A DNA stretch of 35,413 bases from Chloroflexota bacterium (GTDB lineage Bacteria > Chloroflexota > Dehalococcoidia > Lucifugimonadales > Lucifugimonadaceae): NCBI GenBank assembly GCA_016189845.1, contig JACPRT010000009.1, positions 1 through 35,413 on the forward strand, read 5' to 3'. Positions 30,072 through 35,413 of this stretch are shown here, piece by piece (the first letter of the stretch is position 1; each line of letters opens with the position of its first letter). The position numbers and the translations under genes were made by a program. The notes beneath the pieces were generated by a model. That model did no database searches. It was not told where the DNA came from and saw only the letters and a list, made by a program, of their open reading frames with translations.

Positions 30072-31235
30072 ATGCGCAAGCCGGCCAACCTGTACTTCTC
30101 GCTGGACGAATACCGTCAGAGGCTGGACGGCGTACGTGCTCGGATGGCGGAGCGCGGCGTTGATGTCTTGCTCCTCCACACCCCGGAGAACATCTACTAC
30201 CTGAGCGGATACCAGACTCCCGGCTACTACTGGTACATGGCCCTGGTGGTCCCTACCGATCGCGAACCGGTGCTGATTCCGCCGCCACACGAGGAATCGC
30301 TCGTACCCGCGTACTCGATCTTCGACAGCTACGTCACCTACCGGGACAACGCTGACTGGGTCGCGACGACCGCCAACGTGCTGCGGGATCTCGGCTGCGA
30401 ACGGAAGCGGATCGGCTACGAGCAGATGTCGTGGTTCTTCCGGGTCGGCGAGTACGAACGCCTGAAAGCATTCCTGCCTGACGCCACGCTGGTTTCCGCC
30501 TCGGGCACGGTCGAGCAGCGCCGCATGATCAAATCGCCAGAGGAGATCGAGTACATGCGCCGCGCGGCCGCGGCGGCAGAGGCCGGGATTAGGGCTGGAA
30601 TCGAAGCAGCGCGGGTGGGCGCTACCGAGAACGACGTTGCGGCAGAGGTCGTCCGTGCGCAACTGGCCCACAACAGCGAGTATTCAGGACTGCCGCCATT
30701 TATTACGTCAGGGCCGCGCTCGATGCTCGTTCACGCTACTTGGTCTGGCCGCGAACTTCAGCGTGACGAGATCGTGTTTTTAGAGGTGCCGGGCTGTATC
30801 AACCGTTACCACGCGGCGATGACGAGGTCGGTGTGGCTGGGCGACCCGCCCGATCTGCTGCTTCGTGCCAACGAGACGAACACGGAAGCGCTTCGCCTCG
30901 CGAAGGAGGCGATCAGGCCGGGCGCGGCAGCGCACGTGGCGTTCGAGATTGCGCGCGACCGCATAACAGCCGGCAACGTCGGGTACCGGCAGGGCCGGCG
31001 TATCGCCTACTCGATCGGGATCGCGTTTCCACCTGGCTGGGACGAAGGGCACATCATCAGCATCAACGACGGCGAGACGCGGGCATTCCAGCCCGGAATG
31101 ACGTTCCACCTGATTACGACTATGCGCATAGCGGGCATCGGCGCAGTCGGCTGCAGCGACACTGTAATGGTGGCCTCGAAGGGATGCGAGACGCTTACCG
31201 CCGTGATCCCCGCGGGCGTGGTCATAACTCGGTAG
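30072..31235 (+). CDS. Creatinase/ectoine-hydrolase-like M24-fold protein
   Basis: A 387-residue pita-bread-fold protein with an N-terminal creatinase domain (about 1-150) and an M24-like catalytic domain. The five metal positions of the peptidases are lost: Glu238 and Ala249 replace the two Asp (FLEVPGCINRYHAAMTR), Tyr313 is near the His position (RRIAYSIGIAFPP), and Ser362 replaces the last Glu. The AYSIGIAFPPGWDEGHI and MTFHLIT segments recall creatinase and ectoine hydrolase (DoeA), which cleave C-N bonds without metal. ATG 30072 has no clear ribosome site. In this cluster a small amide, amidine or cyclic amidine is a plausible substrate class; peptidase activity is unlikely. Confidence 0.85.
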   Translation: MRKPANLYFSLDEYRQRLDGVRARMAERGVDVLLLHTPENIYYLSGYQTPGYYWYMALVVPTDREPVLIPPPHEESLVPAYSIFDSYVTYRDNADWVATTANVLRDLGCERKRIGYEQMSWFFRVGEYERLKAFLPDATLVSASGTVEQRRMIKSPEEIEYMRRAAAAAEAGIRAGIEAARVGATENDVAAEVVRAQLAHNSEYSGLPPFITSGPRSMLVHATWSGRELQRDEIVFLEVPGCINRYHAAMTRSVWLGDPPDLLLRANETNTEALRLAKEAIRPGAAAHVAFEIARDRITAGNVGYRQGRRIAYSIGIAFPPGWDEGHIISINDGETRAFQPGMTFHLITTMRIAGIGAVGCSDTVMVASKGCETLTAVIPAGVVITR

Positions 31236-31251
31236 CAACCAGGAGTCATCA

Positions 31252-32181
31252 ATGCGAATCGGGCTCGGTATCGGCCTCAGCTCGCAGTCTCCGGCATCCG
31301 TGTCCGAGTTCGTTGGGCAGATCGAATCGGTCGAGCGAGATGGGTTCGAGATCGCCTGGCTGCCCCAGATCCTTGGCTTCGACTCACTGACGATGATCGC
31401 AATGGCGGGTCCACGGACCTCGAAAATCGAGTTCGTGACCGGCGTGGTGCCTGTCTACCCGAGGCATCCCGTGGCCCTCGCACAGCAGGCATTGACGGTC
31501 GCCAGCGCCACCGGCAACCGGCTCGCGCTCGGGATCGGTGTTGCGCACCCCGAGACGGTGACGACGTGGTGGGGCATTCCATATGACCGTCCTGCGAAAT
31601 ACATGCGTGAGTACCTTTCCGTCCTGATGCCGTTGCTGCATGGACGAAGGGTCAGGTTCAAGGGCGAGTTCTTCACGTCTGAGGTGGCGCTGCGGATAGG
31701 GGAGATACGGCCGCCTGGAGTGCTTCTGGCCGCGCTTGCGCCGCGGATGCTCGACCTCGCAGGCTCAGTTGCTGGCGGCACCGTCCTGTGGTTGGTCGGA
31801 CGCAAGGCGGTGGAGACGCACGTCATGCCGAAGATCACGGCCGCAGCGAAGGCGGCCGGCAAACCGGCGCCCAGAATATGCGTCGGCCTGCCCATCTGCG
31901 TGACTGACGACGCTCCGCAAGCTCGGGCCGCCGCGGACAAGCAGTTCGCACGCTACGGCCAGCTGGTGAACTACCGCAGGGCTCTCGATATCGAGGGCGC
32001 CGAGGGTCCGGGCGACGTGTCGGTCGTCGGCAACGAAGCGGAGGTGGAACGGCAGCTGAGAGCCTTTGCGTCGGCGGGAGCGACCGATTTCCTGGCGTCG
32101 ATCTTCGTGCCGGATGGCTCGCCTCCGGAATCGACGCGGCGTACTCGAACGCTGCTCCAGAACCTCGTCGGGAAGGTGTGA
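31252..32181 (+). CDS. Luciferase-like (LLM class) flavin/F420-dependent oxidoreductase
   Basis: A 309-residue TIM-barrel oxidoreductase of the luciferase-like monooxygenase class, near the F420-dependent MSMEG_4879-type group. Features: IAWLPQILGFDSLTMIAMAG (34-53), the HPVALAQQALTVASATGNR segment (72-90), LALGIGVAHPETVTTWWGIP (91-110) and MREYLSVLMPLL. The cofactor (F420 or FMN) cannot be fixed by sequence alone. AGGAG lies 6 bases before ATG 31252, 16 bases after the creatinase-like stop, so they are co-transcribed. It could reduce or oxidise an intermediate of the neighbouring pathway. Confidence 0.9.
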   Translation: MRIGLGIGLSSQSPASVSEFVGQIESVERDGFEIAWLPQILGFDSLTMIAMAGPRTSKIEFVTGVVPVYPRHPVALAQQALTVASATGNRLALGIGVAHPETVTTWWGIPYDRPAKYMREYLSVLMPLLHGRRVRFKGEFFTSEVALRIGEIRPPGVLLAALAPRMLDLAGSVAGGTVLWLVGRKAVETHVMPKITAAAKAAGKPAPRICVGLPICVTDDAPQARAAADKQFARYGQLVNYRRALDIEGAEGPGDVSVVGNEAEVERQLRAFASAGATDFLASIFVPDGSPPESTRRTRTLLQNLVGKV

Positions 32182-32186
32182 CGGCG

Positions 32187-32192
32187 TACAAT
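32187..32192 (+). promoter_or_regulatory. -10-like TACAAT in the leader region of the SelA-like pair
   Basis: TACAAT (5 of 6) lies 6 bases after the preceding stop codon and about 123 bases before ATG 32316. It would give an mRNA with a leader of about 115 bases. No convincing -35 is seen, so promoter function is uncertain. Confidence 0.35.
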
Positions 32193-32274
32193 TCTTCGGC
32201 CGGCTTGCGTGGGGCGTAACCGGCTTCAGGCTGCATGTCAATCGAGCGTCCGGCCCGGTCGTGACGCGCATTCA

Positions 32275-32296
32275 GAGTCGAGCGATCGCTCGGCTC
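32275..32296 (+). repeat. hairpin/palindrome in leader of SelA-like gene
   Basis: The core CGAGCGATCGCTCG (32279-32292) is a perfect 14-bp palindrome. In RNA the larger segment folds to a 9-bp stem, including one GU pair, with loop GATC, ending about 10 bases before the GGAG ribosome site (32306-32309). It could be an operator for a dimeric repressor or an RNA element that influences initiation. I see no T tract, so it is unlikely to be a simple terminator. Confidence 0.5.
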
Positions 32297-32315
32297 GAAG
32301 AGTACGGAGTTTCTG

Positions 32316-33464
32316 ATGCCAGCAAGCAAACGTGGATCCAACATCTACTCGCGCATGGGGATTCCGACGGTTATCAATGCCCAGAGCTGGGTGACTGCGC
32401 TCGGCGGAAGCCTCATGCGGCCCGAAGTTTTCGCTGCGATGGAAGAGGCCGGCAAGTACTTCATCGAGATCGAGAAGTTGCACGACGCCGCCGGCGAGGT
32501 GGTCGCAAAGGCGGTCGGCACCGAAGCGGGGTTCGTATGCGCAGGCGCCGCGGCGGGAAACCTGCTGATGGCAGCGGCCGTGATGACCGGTACCGACGAA
32601 GCGAAGATCGAACGCCTGCCGGATACGACCGGGATGAAAAACGAGATACTGATCTTCAAGGCTCAGCGGAACTACTACGACAAGACCTTCGAGGTCTCCG
32701 GGGCCACACTCATCGACGTCGGAATGCCAGGCGGCGCGCATCAGTACCACCTGGAAGCAGCGTTTACCGAGAAGACATCGGCCGTCGCCTACATAGTGGC
32801 GCCAATGCTCAAGCAGCCTTTATCGCTCTTCGAGGTGGTCGAGATCGCCCACAGCCGCGGCGTCCCGGTGATCGTCGACGCATCGGCCCAGGTGCCCCCG
32901 ATCCAAAACCTGACCCGCTACACCGCCGAAGGCGCTGACATGGTGACCTTCTCGGGCGGGAAGGGCATCTGCGGGCCGCAGAACTCGGGGCTTCTGGCAG
33001 GCAAGCGCGATCTGATCAAGGCTGCGCGAATGAACTACCAGTATCCAGGCCCATCCCGGGCCGGGATAGCCCGCGCGGCGAAGGTATCGAAGGAGACGCT
33101 CGTTGGCCTGATGACCGCGATCGAGCTTCTTCTCAAGACTGACCATGAAGCCGTGTGGGGCGCCTGGCGGGCCAAGGCGGACCATATCGCGGGGCGTCTC
33201 AAGGGCATGCCGGGGACACGGGTGGTTGTCGAAGAGGACGAGAACCGGCAGGGCCCGCAACCGGTCATCTACTTCGAGAAAAGCTGGAAGGGACTCAGCC
33301 CTGCTGACGTCCGGAAGCGTCTGCGCGAGGGCGACCCGCCCATCTGGGTCGGGGGCGGCGGCTACGGCGACGAAATCAATATGGCGATGGTGAACGTGCA
33401 GGACGGCGAAGAGAGGGTGATCGCCGACCGCCTCCTTGAACTCCTCAGGAGCAACAAATCTTGA
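32316..33464 (+). CDS. SelA-like PLP-dependent enzyme 1 (DgaE/ammonia-lyase-like)
   Basis: A 382-residue fold-type I PLP enzyme of the selenocysteine-synthase-like group, to which D-glucosaminate-6-phosphate ammonia-lyase (DgaE) belongs. The Schiff-base Lys216 lies in TFSGGKGICGPQNSG and the cofactor-binding Asp188 in VIVDASAQVPP. The N-terminus has INAQSWVTALGGSLMRPEV (20-38). No selenium-utilisation genes accompany it and the SelA tRNA-binding region is absent, so it is not a genuine SelA. Elimination of an amino group from a small amino acid or amino-sugar acid is the best guess. GGAG precedes ATG 32316. Its stop overlaps the next paralogue as TTGA. Confidence 0.87.
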   Translation: MPASKRGSNIYSRMGIPTVINAQSWVTALGGSLMRPEVFAAMEEAGKYFIEIEKLHDAAGEVVAKAVGTEAGFVCAGAAAGNLLMAAAVMTGTDEAKIERLPDTTGMKNEILIFKAQRNYYDKTFEVSGATLIDVGMPGGAHQYHLEAAFTEKTSAVAYIVAPMLKQPLSLFEVVEIAHSRGVPVIVDASAQVPPIQNLTRYTAEGADMVTFSGGKGICGPQNSGLLAGKRDLIKAARMNYQYPGPSRAGIARAAKVSKETLVGLMTAIELLLKTDHEAVWGAWRAKADHIAGRLKGMPGTRVVVEEDENRQGPQPVIYFEKSWKGLSPADVRKRLREGDPPIWVGGGGYGDEINMAMVNVQDGEERVIADRLLELLRSNKS

Positions 33465-34615
33465 CCACGAAGAGAGTCCCCGAAGCCTATGCTCGCCTGG
33501 GCGTTAAGCCGGTGATCAATGCCCAGAGCTGGGTAACCGCGCTCGGCGGCAGCCTCATGCGCCCCGAGGTGCTGCGTGCCATGGACGAGGCGGCTACCGC
33601 GTTCGTCGACATGACCGACCTGAACCTTGCAGCCGGGAAGGTGGTCGCACGCGCATGTGGCGCCGAGGCGGGCCTGGTAACGGCCGGTGCTTCGGCGAGC
33701 GAGACCATCGCCATCGCTGCATGCATGACTGGGACCGACGAAGCGAAGGTCGAACAGCTGCCGAACACGGCAGGCATGAAAGACCAGGTGCTGATCTTCA
33801 AGGGCGAGCGAAACCGCTACGACATGGCGTTCGAGGTCCCGGGCGCGCGTCTGGTCGAATGGGGCATGTTGGGCGGCGCTAAGCCGTACCAGTTGGAAGC
33901 CGCCATCACCGACAAGACGGTAGCCATCGCTACCGTATTTGGGCCATTCATCCGCCGTGGCCTCCCGCTCCCGGAGCTTTGCGAGATCGCCCACAAGCAC
34001 GGCGTGCCAGTGGTCGTGGATGCCGCCGCTGAAGTGCCGCCGATGGAGAACCTCACGAAGTTCATCAAGCAGGGCGCCGACCTGGTGTTGTTTTCCGGGG
34101 GCAAGGGGATCGGCGGTCCTCAGAACACCGGGTTGCTTGCCGGCCGAAAGGACCTCATCGACGCCGGGATCGTCAACTCGTTGAACCTGCACAGCCCGCG
34201 GGCAGGAATCGCACGCGGCATGAAGGTCTCGAAGGAATCGCTGGTCGGGCTCGTAACGGCGCTGGAGTTGTTCCTCGAGAGCGACGAACAATCGATGCTG
34301 GCAGGGTGGACAAAGAAGTCGACATACCTGCAGAGCAGGCTGAAAGGAATCCCGGGCCTGCGTGTCGTGATCGAAGGGCCTGACCCCAACCGGCACGGGC
34401 CCCAGCCCGTGCTTTATTTCGAGAGCGGCTATCAGGGGCCGAAGCCGGCCGAGATCCGAAAGCGGCTTCTGGAGAAAGACCCACCGATCCACGTGGGCGG
34501 GGGCGGTGTTCGCGATGAGATCAACGTCGTCATGGTGAACGTGCAGGACGGCGAAGAAGTGATCATTGCCGACCGTCTGCTGGAGATCATCAAGGGCGCA
34601 AAGCCGGCTCGTTAG
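33461..34615 (+). CDS. SelA-like PLP-dependent enzyme 2 (paralogue)
   Basis: A 384-residue paralogue of the preceding protein, sharing the 19-residue stretch INAQSWVTALGGSLMRPEV (19-37) and similar segments throughout, including VNVQDGEE near the end. Schiff-base Lys215 is in LFSGGKGIGGPQNTG and Asp187 in VVVDAAAEVPP, so both copies should be able to bind PLP. The copies differ mainly in residues lining the substrate region (for example NLHSPRAGIARG against the first copy's YPGPSRAGIARA). TTG 33461 overlaps the first gene's stop. A tandem duplication followed by specialisation, or an obligate heteromer, explains the pair. Substrate unknown. Confidence 0.87.
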   Translation: MTTKRVPEAYARLGVKPVINAQSWVTALGGSLMRPEVLRAMDEAATAFVDMTDLNLAAGKVVARACGAEAGLVTAGASASETIAIAACMTGTDEAKVEQLPNTAGMKDQVLIFKGERNRYDMAFEVPGARLVEWGMLGGAKPYQLEAAITDKTVAIATVFGPFIRRGLPLPELCEIAHKHGVPVVVDAAAEVPPMENLTKFIKQGADLVLFSGGKGIGGPQNTGLLAGRKDLIDAGIVNSLNLHSPRAGIARGMKVSKESLVGLVTALELFLESDEQSMLAGWTKKSTYLQSRLKGIPGLRVVIEGPDPNRHGPQPVLYFESGYQGPKPAEIRKRLLEKDPPIHVGGGGVRDEINVVMVNVQDGEEVIIADRLLEIIKGAKPAR

Positions 34616-34645
34616 GGACCCCCCGCGATTTGGAGGACGACAACT

Positions 34646-35413
34646 TTGAAGATCACCGACGTCACCGTTCAGAGCTTCAAGTACACCTCGAACGAAGGGC
34701 ACGACGCCGAAGGCCACGGCCACCCTGCCGACCCGCACGAAGCCCGCATGACCCTCATGACGGTCACGACCGATACCGGCGCGTCCGGGTATTCGTTCGG
34801 CGCCAATCCGGCCCATGTGGCGGACGTAGTCAAGCCGAACCTCGTCGACGAGGACCCGTTCTACCGCGAGAAGATCTGGCACAAGCTGTACACCTACCAA
34901 CGAGGAAACAGCGGTGTGCTTACCGACCGCCTGCTTGCCCTCGTCGACCTGGCGCTGTGGGACCTCGCGGGGCGGCATTTCAAGACGCCGGTCTACAAGC
35001 TCCTTGGAGCCAGCCGGGACAAGGTCCTCGCGTATGGAAGCACGATGTGCGGCGACGAATCCCCGAACGGCCTCAGCACCCCGGAGGAGTACGGCCGCTT
35101 CGCGGAGTGGATGGTCAAGAAGCGCGGCTACAAGGCGGTCAAGCTCCACACCTGGATGCCCCCGATCAAATGGGCCCCCGACCCCAAGATGGACGTCCGC
35201 GCCTGCGCCGCGGTGCGCGAAGCAGTTGGTCCGGACGTCGAGTGCATGCTGGACTGCTATCACCACTACTCACGGGAAGATGCGTACTTCATCGGCAAGG
35301 AGCTCCAGAAGCTCAGCTACAAGTGGCTCGAAGAGCCCATGGACGAATACAGCGTCTCGTCATACGTGTGGCTGGCACAGCAGCTCGAGATCCCGATCAT
35401 CGGTCCCGAGTAC
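34646..35413 (+). CDS. Enolase-superfamily enzyme 3, 5' part (cut by window edge)
   Basis: The reading frame runs from TTG 34646 to the window end (256 codons) with no stop. GGAGG (34632-34636) lies 9 bases upstream. The protein starts MKITDVTVQSFKYTSNEGHD; the capping domain includes a His-rich stretch (HDAEGHGHPADPHEA). The barrel has AVKLHTW, then Asp203 in MLDCYHHYSRED, Glu229 in KWLEEPMDEYS and Glu255 in IGPEY at the edge, matching the three superfamily metal ligands. The late catalytic His is beyond the window. It is more distant from copies 1 and 2, and forms a unit with the SelA-like pair 30 bases upstream. Confidence 0.9.
   Translation, partial: MKITDVTVQSFKYTSNEGHDAEGHGHPADPHEARMTLMTVTTDTGASGYSFGANPAHVADVVKPNLVDEDPFYREKIWHKLYTYQRGNSGVLTDRLLALVDLALWDLAGRHFKTPVYKLLGASRDKVLAYGSTMCGDESPNGLSTPEEYGRFAEWMVKKRGYKAVKLHTWMPPIKWAPDPKMDVRACAAVREAVGPDVECMLDCYHHYSREDAYFIGKELQKLSYKWLEEPMDEYSVSSYVWLAQQLEIPIIGPEY

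Noticed and set aside
28986..30671. Long minus-strand open frame (about 560 codons) opposite the KPR-like and creatinase-like genes
   Set aside because: It is antisense to two proteins with clear family motifs. High third-position GC removes stops from the mirror frame, and the translation is low-complexity Arg/His/Asp-rich with no recognisable domain.
32316..34615. Selenocysteine biosynthesis locus
   Set aside because: SelA-like fold only. No selB, selD, tRNA-Sec or in-frame TGA selenoprotein gene is seen.
33362..35266. 634-codon minus-strand open frame over the SelA-like genes and third enolase copy
   Set aside because: Antisense mirror of strongly supported genes. No ribosome site or domain, and composition typical of a shadow frame.
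1..35413. CRISPR array, insertion sequence, prophage or integrated element ends
   Set aside because: I saw no regularly spaced repeats, transposase or integrase reading frames, and no tRNA-flanking direct repeat suggesting an attachment site.

Overview
The window is GC-rich bacterial chromosome with dense coding (32 protein genes, one cut by the right edge, and 4 tRNA genes, one cut by the left edge). I see no phage, insertion sequence, CRISPR array or rRNA. Gene content suggests a Chloroflexota lineage, possibly SAR202/Dehalococcoidia-like. The clues are several enolase-superfamily paralogues together, an F420-type luciferase-like oxidoreductase, SelA-like PLP enzymes, a MoxR-DUF58-TgpA operon, a DUF502 protein and frequent TTG starts. 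This placement is an inference from gene content, not a phylogeny.

Layout. 1-234: the 3' end of a tRNA (probably Val), then tRNA-Leu(CAG) and tRNA-Arg(GCG). 248-2211 (minus): the oxidase assembly factor ctaG and a D-2-hydroxyacid dehydrogenase. 2292-3466: a Fur-family regulator coupled to a nickel/cobalt transporter-like protein, with an inverted repeat just upstream. 3563-3639: tRNA-Val(TAC). 3743-8675: a MoxR ATPase / DUF58 / transglutaminase-like operon whose transglutaminase has Ser where Cys is expected. 8740-10299: ogt, a DUF2007 protein and a VapBC module. 10296-13901 (minus): dnaE. 14056-15270: an M24 peptidase-like protein. 15331-19007 (minus): an atypical SDR, folC and fabF. 19051-24534: a HEAT-repeat protein, a ROK kinase, a membrane protein with a cyclic-nucleotide-binding-like domain, DUF502, a uronate dehydrogenase-like SDR and a protein that may belong to the Nmad3 family.

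24556-35413 is entirely on the plus strand: an alpha/beta hydrolase, RNase D, two enolase-superfamily enzymes, a ketopantoate-reductase-like enzyme, a creatinase-like M24 protein, a luciferase-like oxidoreductase, two tandem SelA-like PLP enzymes and a third enolase-superfamily gene running off the edge. This is the most interesting part. Its chemistry (acid dehydration, PLP-dependent elimination, keto-acid reduction, C-N hydrolysis, flavin or F420 redox) looks like an uncharacterised catabolic module for sugar acids, amino-sugar acids or another small organic acid or amide.

Expression signals. Many downstream genes are coupled by ATGA or TTGA overlaps. Several first genes have no Shine-Dalgarno sequence but carry a -10-like hexamer 6-8 bases before the start codon, as expected for leaderless mRNAs. 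The clearest is ogt, with a 17-base spacing to a -35-like element. The divergent pair at 24534/24556 has overlapping -10-like hexamers only about 20 bases from both start codons.
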